A DNA stretch of 64,000 nucleotides, taken from Imperialibacter sp040222385. Lineage in GTDB: Bacteria > Bacteroidota > Bacteroidia > Cytophagales > Cyclobacteriaceae. Of this stretch, positions 8,938-18,643 are shown in pieces (within the stretch, counting starts at the first letter, position 1; each line of letters opens with the position of its first letter). The DNA is taken from assembly GCF_040222385.1 (NCBI RefSeq), contig NZ_JAVKDF010000023.1:558001-622000 (forward strand). The letters are read 5' to 3'. Under the pieces are notes generated by a model that had not been told where the DNA came from, ran no database searches, and worked only from the letters and a program-made list of their open reading frames with translations. A program made the position numbers and the translations under genes.

Positions 8938-9846
8938 TTAAAGCCCGTATCGCTTCTTGAAGTTAGCCAGAAGCTCACTGTAGATAGCCTTGTTTGACAA
9001 TGCGGTGGCCAATTCGTGCATGCCAAGTGCCCCGTAAGTGTCGCCCTGATATTCGAGGTGATAGGCAGTCTCCAAGGCAGTGATTGAGGTTTTTATATCA
9101 CAAACATCAACCAGCGCCCGGTTGGGCTTATCGATGATGATCGTCATGCTATTCGCCGACTTAAGCCCTTCGCCCATTTCACGAACGGTTAATTGAAAAC
9201 GACTAGATTCACCGCTTTTGCTATACTGGCTGACGTTCAATTTGTAGGTATTGCCTGTTACCATTTTGGTGCCCAGCAACTCACTGGCCTCATTCAGTAT
9301 GCTTAGCTGGTATTCATTCGACTGGCTGTTCGGATTTCGGGTCCACCACCTCAAACACACCTCCTGCGCCGGGCCGACTTTTAAATTAAACGGTTGTGGA
9401 TGTGAAAATTGAAGGTAGGGTATGTTGGCGTCGTATATTTCGTGGTGCTGATCGGTTTCAAATAAATGCTTGAGCGTGGGCCTGCTGTCGCCGGAAACAC
9501 CGTCGTGGTTGTCAAAGTGGTAACCGGGCTTTTCGTAACCTGCTTTTAAATTGAATGGCTCGATGTTGATGGTCGTGTCGCCCTGGAACTCGAAGAAGCT
9601 ACCAGAGTAGTGGGCAAGCAGCAAGGTGCCGCCTTTAAGCTGCACTGTATCATCCCAGTTGAGGAAATCATAAGTTTTAAGGGGCTCGTTGCCAGCAAGG
9701 GAATAGGCACCAGTGGCGTAGATCACTTCAAAAGGATACAGTACGGTTGATTTTGACTTTTCCACATAGCCGGTGATGTGTGTTTTGGGGCTACATGAAA
9801 AAAGCGCCAGTACAAAAATTGTTGGTATGAAACGAGAAGAAATCAT
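8938..9846 (-). CDS. Orphan lipoprotein, function unknown
   Basis: 302 residues with a lipoprotein signal (FVLALFSC, Cys18). I do not recognise a family. Residues about 65-95 (TVQLKGGTLLLAHYSGSFFEFQGD) have the repeated short-strand pattern of FecR-type domains, and the last 50 residues look helical and TPR-like (ITALETAYHLEYQGDTYGALGMHELA). Both are pattern impressions only. A region near 170-210 has beta-sandwich character (EVCLRWWTRNPNS..., NTYKLNVSQYS). It stands alone between the DUF4249 gene and a 353-bp gap. Confidence 0.65.
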   Translation of the reverse strand: MISSRFIPTIFVLALFSCSPKTHITGYVEKSKSTVLYPFEVIYATGAYSLAGNEPLKTYDFLNWDDTVQLKGGTLLLAHYSGSFFEFQGDTTINIEPFNLKAGYEKPGYHFDNHDGVSGDSRPTLKHLFETDQHHEIYDANIPYLQFSHPQPFNLKVGPAQEVCLRWWTRNPNSQSNEYQLSILNEASELLGTKMVTGNTYKLNVSQYSKSGESSRFQLTVREMGEGLKSANSMTIIIDKPNRALVDVCDIKTSITALETAYHLEYQGDTYGALGMHELATALSNKAIYSELLANFKKRYGL

Positions 9847-10199
9847 TGTCTAATGTTTGAGAAAAAATTTAATCTACTATCGGCATTGTATCACAACCTG
9901 CCCATCAAGGTCTTGCCGTGGTTTTGCAAGGATGAAAAATTCGACATCGAGGTTAAAGTAGCTTAGCCAAGCAGGCAAGGACTCAGGGGTTGCAATCTTT
10001 AGCTCAGATTAGAAATGATGATTTACGTGAATATCCGAAAAAACTACCGGAATGAATAGAAGACATTGATTTAATGACAAGACTTTGGCCGGGAGGCACA
10101 GGTTGTTTGAGACGAGCTTACTTTGGCGCTATCGTCCCTTTTGAGAAACGCTTTGATCCTGCGACACATTACCTGGCAATCTCCCCAGCCTTGATCCAA
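9847..10199. other. 353-bp intergenic gap
   Basis: No gene of convincing quality. A 37-codon plus-strand ORF (9853-9966, MFEKKFNLLSALYHNLP...) has no recognisable homology and lies directly against the divergent lipoprotein gene; it may be chance or a remnant. No hairpin with a T-tract was seen. The 3' end adjoins the stop of the M81 peptidase gene. Confidence 0.4.
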
Positions 10200-11768
10200 T
10201 TATTTACTCCCCGACAGCGGAATCAATTGTGCCGACAAATCCGGCGCTTCCATGTCCTTATCGAACGGGAACATTGGCCTGTTGATTCTCTTGAACTCCA
10301 GCCTTTCGAGGGCCTGATCCACACCTCCTGGGGTCGTCGCCATGACCCAGTCGGCCCGCATGTCGTAAAGCTCCGGCACCAGATAGCCGATTTTCACCAC
10401 TACAATGTCTGATTCACGGGGATTGAGCCCCAGGTTGGTAAAGTCGCTTTCTCTGTGGTAAGGCTTCCGCTTTTTAGTGACGATCACGCTCACACTGCCG
10501 ATTTTTACGACCACTTCTGTTTCTGCACTGGGGTCTCCGGTTTCGATGGCCGTAACTGTTCCGGTCAGTTGAATGGGAGGAGAGAACCTGGCATCAACAG
10601 CTGCACCTGCCATGCCGGAGACTTGCCCGCCAACTCCAGCAGCCACCGCCTTCTCCACGAACTCAGGTCCGGGGATAGAGGCATAAATAAGCAAAGGGCC
10701 ATCAGCTTTTTGAAACTCTGGCCGGGCCAGAATCTGAGCCAAGGTCCAGGTAACGTCACCGGCACCACCTGCAGTGGGGTTATCACCCATATCGCTGATC
10801 ATGAAAGGATGCTTATCGCTGGCAATGGCCATGTCGAGGCTTTCTTTCAGCGTAGCTGTAGGGGCGATGAACTCAAACTCATTTCTTACTTTCCAGAACG
10901 CTTTGGCCAGAGACTCGGCTGTGGTGGTTACTTTGTCTTTATCGTCGCCGGTCACCATCACCACTGCATGATTGCGGGGCTCGTCGGCCCAGGCATACCC
11001 GATCCAGATGGCTGCGTCCACGATGCCTTCCTGGTCAGCCGCCGGAGCTACTTTGGCATAAAGGCTTTTGCCGGGATCAACCCTGGTGCTGGTTTTTTCA
11101 CCGGGCAGCAAGATCGGCACTGGTATCCACGCCTTGTAAGCTGGTTTGCCTTTGCCGCTTTCAATTCTTTCCAGCAGATTTTCCACCGCCCGCTTGTCCG
11201 ACTCCCTTGAATCTTCATGCGGAGCCATGCGATAGCAGGTGATAATATCGCTGTTTTGTGCCAGCGTTTTTGATACGTTGCCATGAAGGTCCATCGACGT
11301 GGAGATGATTGTTTCATAACCCACTACTTCCCGCACTCTGGTGATGAAATCTCCCTCAGGGTCGTCGAGGCCGACCACGCTCATGGCGCCGTGGATATCG
11401 AAGAAAAGGCCATCGTAGGGCAGGCTGTCCTTTAGCATGGTAAGTGTTTTGCCCACCAGCGATTCATAGGCTTCCCTCGTCACAGCACCGCCAGGAATGG
11501 CATGGGCCCTGAGGGTCGGAATCCAGTTGGCTCGCTTGCGTTGAGATGAATCGGGGTCAAGAAAAGAATAGAAAGAAAAAACGTCGTCGCCTACTCTGGC
11601 ACGAAACATTGCTTCGTCGGTAAGTGCGGGAGAGAAAGTGCTCGACTCAATGGCCAGGCCGGCAATGGCGATGCGGGGGAGGGGCTTGGTGTCGTCTGGT
11701 TTGTTTGACTGGCTGCATGAGGAAGCGAAGAGGATGGCTGCGAAAAGGAAGACGCTTAGTCTTTTCAT
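10200..11768 (-). CDS. M81 family metallopeptidase (MlrC/microcystinase C-like) lipoprotein
   Basis: 522-residue M81 peptidase with a lipoprotein signal (AILFASSC, Cys18), so probably anchored facing the periplasm. The N-terminal MlrC domain carries the metal-ligand signatures DIHGAM and TSMDLHGN; the C-terminal domain carries SDMGDNPTAGGAGD, normal for the family, and TPGGVDQ near the end. The characterised member, MlrC, hydrolyses linearised microcystin fragments, but most homologues act on unknown peptides or amidated compounds; microcystin degradation should not be assumed. A perfect-consensus promoter lies about 25-55 bp upstream of the ATG. Same strand as the S9 peptidase but 211 bp apart. 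Confidence 0.87.
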   Translation of the reverse strand: MKRLSVFLFAAILFASSCSQSNKPDDTKPLPRIAIAGLAIESSTFSPALTDEAMFRARVGDDVFSFYSFLDPDSSQRKRANWIPTLRAHAIPGGAVTREAYESLVGKTLTMLKDSLPYDGLFFDIHGAMSVVGLDDPEGDFITRVREVVGYETIISTSMDLHGNVSKTLAQNSDIITCYRMAPHEDSRESDKRAVENLLERIESGKGKPAYKAWIPVPILLPGEKTSTRVDPGKSLYAKVAPAADQEGIVDAAIWIGYAWADEPRNHAVVMVTGDDKDKVTTTAESLAKAFWKVRNEFEFIAPTATLKESLDMAIASDKHPFMISDMGDNPTAGGAGDVTWTLAQILARPEFQKADGPLLIYASIPGPEFVEKAVAAGVGGQVSGMAGAAVDARFSPPIQLTGTVTAIETGDPSAETEVVVKIGSVSVIVTKKRKPYHRESDFTNLGLNPRESDIVVVKIGYLVPELYDMRADWVMATTPGGVDQALERLEFKRINRPMFPFDKDMEAPDLSAQLIPLSGSK

Positions 11769-11791
11769 AACGGTTGGTTTGGTTGTTTATT

Positions 11792-11822
11792 CAAATGTAA
11801 GGTGGCGTGTCTTTAAAGCAAA
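11792..11822 (-). promoter_or_regulatory. Bacteroidetes-type promoter of M81 peptidase gene
   Basis: On the minus strand, TTTG (11819-11822), a 19-nt spacer, then TACATTTG (11792-11799), an exact match to TTTG-N19-TAnnTTTG. The expected start site near 11785 gives a leader of about 17 nt. Confidence 0.75.
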
Positions 11823-11979
11823 GCAGGATTGTGAGGTATGGCTCATTCCTTTTGAGAATAGATTGGTCGGCGCTATTGTGTAGTGTCCCTGCGGGGCTTG
11901 TGGCTTTTTCCATGCCTTTTGGTACCGATATGCCGTCCCTACCGGACTCTGAGGGGGTGACCAACGGGGGTGGTAGGTG

Positions 11980-14733
11980 TCACTTCTTCCACTGCTCCAG
12001 CTGCCTTTGCTGCTCGGTGTAGGGCACGCCCTGTCTTATCCAGTCCTTGGCTGGTTCTCCTTTAAGGTAGTGGCCAAACCACTGCAATATCCGGTTTTGG
12101 TAATCGTAGCGGTTTTTGTCTTCTCTCAGTCCATGTCCCTCTTTGGCATACACCAGCAGCACCATCTCCTTGTCCGCCCGGCGGGCAGCATTGTACATTT
12201 CTATGCCTTGCCGCCAGTCGACATTGGTATCGGCATCGCCCACTTCAAAAAGGAGGGGAGTGGTCATTTTATCGATGTTCATGACTGGCGAGTTGCGCAT
12301 ATACCCGTCGATGTTTCTCCATGGTGGTCCCATCATGCGCTCCTGGCTCACTTCGAAATGGTAGTTTTCGGGCGTGCCACCAAACGACCAGGCCACCATG
12401 CCATACATGCTCACCAGGTTTGTTAAGCCGGCTCCGGCCACAATGGCTGCGAAAATGTCGGTATTGGTGGCAGCAAACGCTGCCTGATAGCCTCCCCAGG
12501 AATGTCCCACGAGCCCCACTTTTTTGGGGTCAACCAGGCCTTTGTCAACTACGGTTTTTACAGCGATCTCCATGGTTTTGGTGGAAGAGATGCCGGGGTC
12601 GCCTGCATCGAAAAGGATGTCGGGCTGCAGCACGAAGTAGCCCTGGCTTGTCCACACCCGGTGGTTATAGTAATGCCACTGCGACGGAGCGATGTAGCGA
12701 TGAATGTTTTGCGACAGCAACTCATACACATAGGTGATCATGGGGTACGTTTTGCCCGGCTCATAGTCATCGGGATAGAACAAAGAACCCTGCAGTTTGG
12801 CGCCATTGGCATTGGTGTATTCAATGAGCTCAGCTTTGCCCCACCGGTAGTTTTTCTGAAAAGGGTTGGTGGCCGACACCTGAACACCTTCCGAGCTACC
12901 GTCTTTGGAAACGAAATAGTCGGGAGAGTCTTCAAAGCTTTCCAGTACGTAGGCTATGGTGACAGCTTCTTTGGCTTTGATCAGTCGACTTGCCCGCACA
13001 TCGTTCCAGTGAATGCTTTTGAGTTTGCTCTGGCTCAGCACGGCAAAGCCCTCTTTTTTGCTCCATTCACCGGTTTGGTGGATGTACATGGGCTGCCGGA
13101 GGTCGATGTAGTCGTTGTCGTCGTTCACTGGCGCATACCGGCTGATGGTTTTGTGCTGCGCTCCGTTGGTCAGGTTGGTGGCTTTCGAGCCGTCTACCTT
13201 CAGCGACCAGATGTCGTACTTCGAATGCACGTAGACCATGTTGCCCGCAGCATTCCAGCCGACGAATCGGTAGGGTGGCTTTTGTTCTACCGGATGGTCG
13301 TCTTCTTTGTCGACGAACGAGGCAGGAAGGCTGCCGGTAAGGTTAATGCTTTTGCCCGACTGGGAATTGAACGCATGGTAGTTGTCATCTTTCAGATAAA
13401 CCACCGTTTTGCCATCGGAGCTTACATTGTAGAGATGGTTCACCCGCTCCAGAATCTTTTGTTTTTTCCCAGTTTGGATGTCGATAGCGTAGACGTCGGC
13501 ATTGGACCGACCAAACATACCATCAAACTCGTAAGGCGTTTCGTCAAGCCCTAGCACCACCGACACGCCCCTCTGCCAAAGTGTTTCTTCAGTCAGGTCA
13601 TCGCCCAGCTGCACAAATTTGCTGCCCGTCAGGTGCCACGCAGCCAGGTAGCTCCGTTCCCTTTTTCGCTCTGCCAGTTGCTTTTGTTCCGGGATGATGT
13701 TTACATCGTTGCTGTTCCAAATCTCCAGTGCTGGTGCCTCTTCAAAAAGGGCCTCCTTTTCGGGGTCGGGTGTTGCTTCTTCGCTTTCTTCTTTTTTAGC
13801 GGGTTTCTTCACCCAGGCAATCGTTTCAAAAAAGACGGAGCTGCCAGCGTTGTTCCATTTTAAACTTGCATTGTTGACGATGCGGGCGTCGGCCGGAAAA
13901 TTGGGAATTGCTTGTTGGTCAAATGTGAGGGTAGGCGAGGCAGCACCCGCCAGCTTTTTCCATGCCAAAATGACGTGCGTGGAGTCCTCGTAGTTCTCGT
14001 GAATCACCGACTGGTAAACGGCGAGGTCGTCGCTGTTTTTGCGCCAGCTGAGTCCTTTGTAGTAGGCGGCGGCGCTGTGCAGTAGTTTTACTGTGTTGGT
14101 TTTCCCATCAAAAAGCTGGACGCCGTTGCCTTCTTTGCCTGCTGTTTCCATGACCATAGCCAGCAGGGTGCCTTTGTCTTGCCATTTGTATTCGGCCACA
14201 TTGCCAAAACTGAAATCTTTGCTGGTGGCGAGGTTTCTCACCACAATATCATTTCCTTTTCTTTTCAACACCACGAACTGACCATTGTCGCTGAAATTGA
14301 ACCCAGCCACTTCCTTTACCACCACGCTGTCGCCCGTTGCCAGGTTGATCAACCCAAAGCTAGTGTGCACAGGCTTCTTGTCTTTCTCCAGCTTCTTTCG
14401 TTCGGTTTCAGGCAGGTTGATGAGGTAGCCCAGCCATTGGTTGTCCCCAGAAAAAGCGGCGTCGGTGCCCTCTTTCAGTATTCGGACTTTTTCGTTGGCC
14501 AGGTTATGGAGGCGAAGTTCGTTTTCCTTGTTATTTCTGTCGATGTGATACACCAGCCAGGCACCATTCGGCGATAGCTGACCGTCGTAGCCCAGGCTTT
14601 CCCACTGACCGAAGTCGGCGGGAGTGAGGGCTTTGAGGGTGTCCTGTTGAAAAGCGATGACCGGGTGTAGAAGGACGATCGAGGCGACCAATGAGAGCAG
14701 TAAAATGAATGGTTGATGAGTCCTTTTTTTCAT
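11980..14733 (-). CDS. S9 family serine peptidase (prolyl oligopeptidase-like), secreted
   Basis: Secreted serine peptidase of the prolyl oligopeptidase/dipeptidyl peptidase IV superfamily, 917 residues from the ATG at 14733 (an in-frame start at 14799 would put 22 extra residues before the signal peptide). A hydrophobic signal runs to about residue 28. Residues about 40-640 form WD-like beta-propeller repeats; the alpha/beta-hydrolase domain follows with GHSWGG (nucleophile about Ser745), GDADTNVD (Asp about 833-835) and EGHG (His about 867). There is no lipobox. It sits between the M81 peptidase and the large T9SS protein on the same strand. A 78-bp relic of a close paralogue lies at 18461-18538. 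Confidence 0.9.
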   Translation of the reverse strand: MKKRTHQPFILLLSLVASIVLLHPVIAFQQDTLKALTPADFGQWESLGYDGQLSPNGAWLVYHIDRNNKENELRLHNLANEKVRILKEGTDAAFSGDNQWLGYLINLPETERKKLEKDKKPVHTSFGLINLATGDSVVVKEVAGFNFSDNGQFVVLKRKGNDIVVRNLATSKDFSFGNVAEYKWQDKGTLLAMVMETAGKEGNGVQLFDGKTNTVKLLHSAAAYYKGLSWRKNSDDLAVYQSVIHENYEDSTHVILAWKKLAGAASPTLTFDQQAIPNFPADARIVNNASLKWNNAGSSVFFETIAWVKKPAKKEESEEATPDPEKEALFEEAPALEIWNSNDVNIIPEQKQLAERKRERSYLAAWHLTGSKFVQLGDDLTEETLWQRGVSVVLGLDETPYEFDGMFGRSNADVYAIDIQTGKKQKILERVNHLYNVSSDGKTVVYLKDDNYHAFNSQSGKSINLTGSLPASFVDKEDDHPVEQKPPYRFVGWNAAGNMVYVHSKYDIWSLKVDGSKATNLTNGAQHKTISRYAPVNDDNDYIDLRQPMYIHQTGEWSKKEGFAVLSQSKLKSIHWNDVRASRLIKAKEAVTIAYVLESFEDSPDYFVSKDGSSEGVQVSATNPFQKNYRWGKAELIEYTNANGAKLQGSLFYPDDYEPGKTYPMITYVYELLSQNIHRYIAPSQWHYYNHRVWTSQGYFVLQPDILFDAGDPGISSTKTMEIAVKTVVDKGLVDPKKVGLVGHSWGGYQAAFAATNTDIFAAIVAGAGLTNLVSMYGMVAWSFGGTPENYHFEVSQERMMGPPWRNIDGYMRNSPVMNIDKMTTPLLFEVGDADTNVDWRQGIEMYNAARRADKEMVLLVYAKEGHGLREDKNRYDYQNRILQWFGHYLKGEPAKDWIRQGVPYTEQQRQLEQWKK

Positions 14734-14895
14734 TGCAGTGAGTGTTTGACAGAATGATATTAAGGGATTGCCTCCAAAATTCCAGCAAGGGCGGGGCAAA
14801 GTTTTATGGGAGGCGGGCTTGGGGATGTTTTATAGTTATTTCTGGATCACGGTGACTCCTATTCGCAAGTTTATAGCACGTTGTAGTAAAATTTG

Positions 14896-17800
14896 TTAGT
14901 CTTTAATAACTCTTCTGGTTATGCTACCCTTGTCATCGCTAATGGTAAGCAAATATAGTCCGCCCTGCAGCGTGCCGAAAGGTAACTCTATTTTATACTG
15001 ATGATCGATGATGTTCGAGTACACCACCTTTCCAGCAAGGCTAGTAACTGTTAGAGATGTATTTTTATCAAACCCACTACTATTATGAATTGTAAGAATT
15101 TCTTTAACGGGGTTTGGGAAGATATCTATTTTAGATGAGAAAAAGTTGCCGCTGATATTCGCCAGCGTATTAGGAAGAACTTCCAGACTAAAAGCGCCGT
15201 CTACTTCAATCGTCTCATCACTCAGTTTAATATCTATCGATGTTATCCCAGCGATGCCGATACGGGGTGTCAATGTAATAATAAAGCTTTCATTGCTGAT
15301 CTTTTCAATTGTTAAATCCTCGTTTCTAATGATGGTTTGATCCCTTGGAAAGGCAGTTATCGCAACATCATCATGATCCACGTCATTGACAGAAATTGTT
15401 ATTTGTAATACTTCGCCAGAAATTACCTGTTGATCTTCAATATTTTCAAAAGATGGAGCGTCATTCACTGCATTGACTGTGAGAGTGAATGTTTGAGTGG
15501 CTGTATTATTTACTGCTTGCCCATCATCTGCTGTGATGGTGAAGAGTTGACTGCCGTAGCCATTTGGAATAGCAGAAACGGTTACGTCTCCGGTTTGACT
15601 ATCAATGATTAGGTTGGCAAAATCAACCGAGGCAGGGGTAATGGCATAGGTTACTGTTTGATCAGACTCACCGGTGGGAACAGCCGCCGGCGTGACGGTG
15701 AGGGTTTGATCTGTCGCAAAGTCCTCATCAACTACAATGTCACCACTGGTTGTAAAGGAAGGCACATCATTAACAGGAATAACGTCAATTGTTGCGACAA
15801 GTGGCCCGAACGTATTAAAAGGATCGCCAAAACTAAAGTTCAGCTCAATTGCACCATAAAAATTTGGCTCAAGTGTTATCCATCCATTTTCTCCCACCTT
15901 AACATGGTCGTGGTTTTCTACGCTCACCGCCACCACATCATCAAGGTCAACTATACCAACCAGATCAGACAGGTAGAAACTAGTGTCCTCAGGAACTGAA
16001 TACAAATCGCTCAATGTAACTTCAGGAATGAAATTTGTTGTTTTCAACAAAGCAATACTGTAGAAAGACTTGTTGTTGACTGTGGTAAACTGTCCTAACA
16101 AAAGGACTTCGTCATCAGATAACGCAACAGTCTTTTGTAAGTCATAACCATTTATTGCCGGGGATACATCAAAAGTAAACCTGTCGTATGCCTGCCCCTC
16201 GAAATTAGAGGCAACAAAATTATGAGCTTCACTAGTATTAAACCTATCAAACTGACCACTTATCACTACCGTGCTATCGTTGATGGCTAGCAAATTTCTG
16301 TTGACACTAATCGTATAGGTTGAGAAAACGGATTCCCCAATCTCCCCCGTCTCAAGATTATATTTGTAAATGAAATTTGCATCCAAACTGCTTTGGCCGC
16401 CAATTATGCGCCCAGATCGATACAGTTCGTTTCCAACTCTGGTAACATGGTCGGAATCTATTGGAATATTGTCTTGACGAGCAAACGAGGCGTCAATGTT
16501 TCCTTCGAGATCCATAATCCATAAAAACCCCTTTTCATTTGACACATATCCGCTGATAGCAAAATTGTCTTCGTCAACTATGCATAGACTATTCACAATT
16601 ATCCACTGTTCCCCGAATATATCATTGTTAAAAGTAGAGACCTGATTTCCGTCGAAGTCAAACGCCATAACATTCTGGCCGTAGCCACCTGAGGCAATAA
16701 TTCGGTCGTCCATAACAATGAAGTCACTTAGAAGTCCCTCGCTACTAGTCGATGCCTGGCTGATGACAAAAGATTCGTCCAGTTCACCCTCCGTGTTTAC
16801 CTTAATAAGTGAGTTTTGTTCTTTGCCCAGAATGTTTTTGAAAAAACCTCCTACATACAAATTATTGTCTTGGGAGATTTCAATTTTTCTTACGTCGTCG
16901 TTAACCGAAAGAGGATTATTTACACTAAATAATTCGTCGACATTGCCTAGTCTATCAATTTTTGCGAGGTTGTTTACTTGAGTATTTCCAATATGACTAA
17001 ATTCTCCACCTATGACAATACTGCCGTCATCCAACTCGACCGCAGTGTTAACCTGACCAACAGTGAAGAGTTTTTCTCTAGTGGAGATGTCTGTGTCAAC
17101 ATTCCCCGCAGCATCAAATACAATAAATGATTGAAAAGTACTTTCAATCTCTATTTCCCATCTGGCAGTTAATACAAATTGTCCGTTTAGATACAAAATA
17201 CGGGCAAGGGCATTCGTAGAGCTAACATTTATGGGGGTGAACGCTTCAGAAATTGAACCATCCAGTTCGAGGGCCTTTATTGTATTAGGTAAAGGATACT
17301 GATTCATGAGAACAAGTATTCTGTCATTAATCGGATCGACCACCGAACTATAAATCGGCTGCCCTCCGGTTTCTGGAACAAATGTATCGAGTGGGTTAGC
17401 GTCTGCATCCAACAGCATTATTTGGGTGTAAGCTGAGAGTAATATTTTTCCATCTGGAAAAAGGTCAATTTCTGTAAAATTGGGAGAAAAGGAGAGATTG
17501 TTGAGTGAGTTATCAATCGCTCCCGCCTCAGTAATTCTGACAAGGTTTCTGGTTGTGCCATCAATAGCCAAACCACCTGCCAGTAAAATGTTGTTGTTGG
17601 CGTCTACTTTCATTTCTTCTATATAACCAGTATAGTCGAGTCGGGTAAATGCCGGATCGACGTTGCCATTTTGATCCAGTCGAAATATTGATTCTTGTGA
17701 GCCAGTTTCATGTACAGCTGCTATGTAGCCATCTTTGTGCGCAATGATACGTTCGATCTGGTAATAGCCTGTTGGAGTTGATATATCTGTTTTGAATTGC

Positions 17801-18192
17801 CCTGAATGGTCAATTATAGTGACTCTGCGTTGGAATCCACCAGCCAATAGCACAAGGTCAGTACCAACACCTTTTACAATACTGGCCTGGGTACAACAGA
17901 TGCCAAAATCCGTAACAAAACTCTCAATCAAGCTAGCATCAAGAACGAAATCGGTATCAAGGCTTCCATCAGTATTAAATCTTAACAGATTTGTTACCGC
18001 CGAATCTCCCACAAATGTATAGTCACCCAACATCACTATTTTGCCGTCATCTTGAACAATATGACCTGCTGTGTGCGGTGCACTTTTTACCTTTGGTCTG
18101 AATTCTTCTACCAAGTATTGACTATGTAGGTCAAAATTTGACAACACTTGAAAGAGGAGCATTCCTACTACAGCGACTTTCACTCCTGACAT
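14896..18192 (-). CDS. Large T9SS-exported protein with delta-60 propeller repeats and cadherin-like domains
   Basis: 1098-residue secreted protein. After a signal peptide (MSGVKVAVVGMLLFQVLS..., about 25 residues), roughly 650 residues are delta-60-type repeats (pattern DGKI.LGG....DG....NLLRFNTDGSLDTDF), expected to form beta-propellers. Residues about 720-1000 hold cadherin/Ig-like modules with repeated VNDVPSF, VNAVNDAPSFE and DDGQAVNNTATQTFTLTV. The last 75 residues are a type A T9SS sorting domain: IDIFPNPVKEILTI, the LAGKVVY strand, GGLYLLTI and a basic end RRVIKD. It should be exported across the outer membrane and attached to the surface or released. Coding density is AT-richer than the flanking peptidase genes. 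Ligand unknown. Confidence 0.87.
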   Translation of the reverse strand: MSGVKVAVVGMLLFQVLSNFDLHSQYLVEEFRPKVKSAPHTAGHIVQDDGKIVMLGDYTFVGDSAVTNLLRFNTDGSLDTDFVLDASLIESFVTDFGICCTQASIVKGVGTDLVLLAGGFQRRVTIIDHSGQFKTDISTPTGYYQIERIIAHKDGYIAAVHETGSQESIFRLDQNGNVDPAFTRLDYTGYIEEMKVDANNNILLAGGLAIDGTTRNLVRITEAGAIDNSLNNLSFSPNFTEIDLFPDGKILLSAYTQIMLLDADANPLDTFVPETGGQPIYSSVVDPINDRILVLMNQYPLPNTIKALELDGSISEAFTPINVSSTNALARILYLNGQFVLTARWEIEIESTFQSFIVFDAAGNVDTDISTREKLFTVGQVNTAVELDDGSIVIGGEFSHIGNTQVNNLAKIDRLGNVDELFSVNNPLSVNDDVRKIEISQDNNLYVGGFFKNILGKEQNSLIKVNTEGELDESFVISQASTSSEGLLSDFIVMDDRIIASGGYGQNVMAFDFDGNQVSTFNNDIFGEQWIIVNSLCIVDEDNFAISGYVSNEKGFLWIMDLEGNIDASFARQDNIPIDSDHVTRVGNELYRSGRIIGGQSSLDANFIYKYNLETGEIGESVFSTYTISVNRNLLAINDSTVVISGQFDRFNTSEAHNFVASNFEGQAYDRFTFDVSPAINGYDLQKTVALSDDEVLLLGQFTTVNNKSFYSIALLKTTNFIPEVTLSDLYSVPEDTSFYLSDLVGIVDLDDVVAVSVENHDHVKVGENGWITLEPNFYGAIELNFSFGDPFNTFGPLVATIDVIPVNDVPSFTTSGDIVVDEDFATDQTLTVTPAAVPTGESDQTVTYAITPASVDFANLIIDSQTGDVTVSAIPNGYGSQLFTITADDGQAVNNTATQTFTLTVNAVNDAPSFENIEDQQVISGEVLQITISVNDVDHDDVAITAFPRDQTIIRNEDLTIEKISNESFIITLTPRIGIAGITSIDIKLSDETIEVDGAFSLEVLPNTLANISGNFFSSKIDIFPNPVKEILTIHNSSGFDKNTSLTVTSLAGKVVYSNIIDHQYKIELPFGTLQGGLYLLTISDDKGSITRRVIKD

Positions 18193-18592
18193 GGATAATG
18201 AGTTTTATGATTCTTTAATGCTCAATCAATATTTCTTATAACCTTTTAGGATTGTCGAGAGATTAATTGTATTGCTGACTAGACAATACTACACTTTGAA
18301 AAGGCTATGCTGAAATAACGATCAAAAAATTCATTTTTTATCAATTCACTATCAACTTTTTCAAAAATGATGGTGTCTTTTGTGGCTTAATTCTACCCAT
18401 AAGGTAGTTGCCGTCTCTAACCTTTTGAATGGAACAGTTGGCTAGCCTGTGCCGTCAAAGGAAGCTGGTGCGCACGGGCTTCTTGTCTTTCTCCAGCTTC
18501 TTGCGTTCGGTTTCCGGCAGGTTGATGAGGTAGCCCAGTGACGAGTAGGTCTTTCAGCTAGCTGCTTAATTACAAAGAACCGCATCTTACCC
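18193..18592. other. 400-bp intergenic gap with peptidase relic
   Basis: Contains AT-rich sequence upstream of the T9SS gene and, at 18461-18538, a fragment matching the S9 peptidase gene (listed separately). No promoter of consensus type was found for either flanking gene. A minus-strand ORF across 18442-18705 only reflects the relic plus non-coding sequence. Confidence 0.5.
18461..18538 (-). pseudogene. 78-bp relic of an S9 peptidase gene paralogue
   Basis: Ungapped match to 14356-14433 inside the S9 peptidase gene, 72 of 78 bases identical. On the minus strand it encodes LGYLINLPETERKKLEKDKK-PVRTSF, one residue (His to Arg) different. Five of the six substitutions are synonymous third-position changes, so the fragment came from a copy that evolved as a functional gene rather than from a recent copy-paste of the neighbour. 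Similarity stops sharply at both ends; no start or stop belongs to it. Confidence 0.85.
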
Positions 18593-18643
18593 ATGAGGGA
18601 AGTTGGCCGCACAAGTGTTAAAAACCCAACAATTCCTCTATTT

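Noticed and set aside
10455..11210. 251-residue plus-strand ORF
   Set aside because: Antisense to the M81 peptidase gene, whose metal motifs are clear.
12502..13554. 350-residue plus-strand ORF opposite the S9 peptidase gene
   Set aside because: It lies fully antisense to a gene with clear catalytic motifs and has no recognisable domain; it reflects codon bias of the real gene.
14531..14788. Minus-strand ORF overlapping the S9 peptidase start
   Set aside because: Out of frame with the peptidase signal peptide and without its own support.
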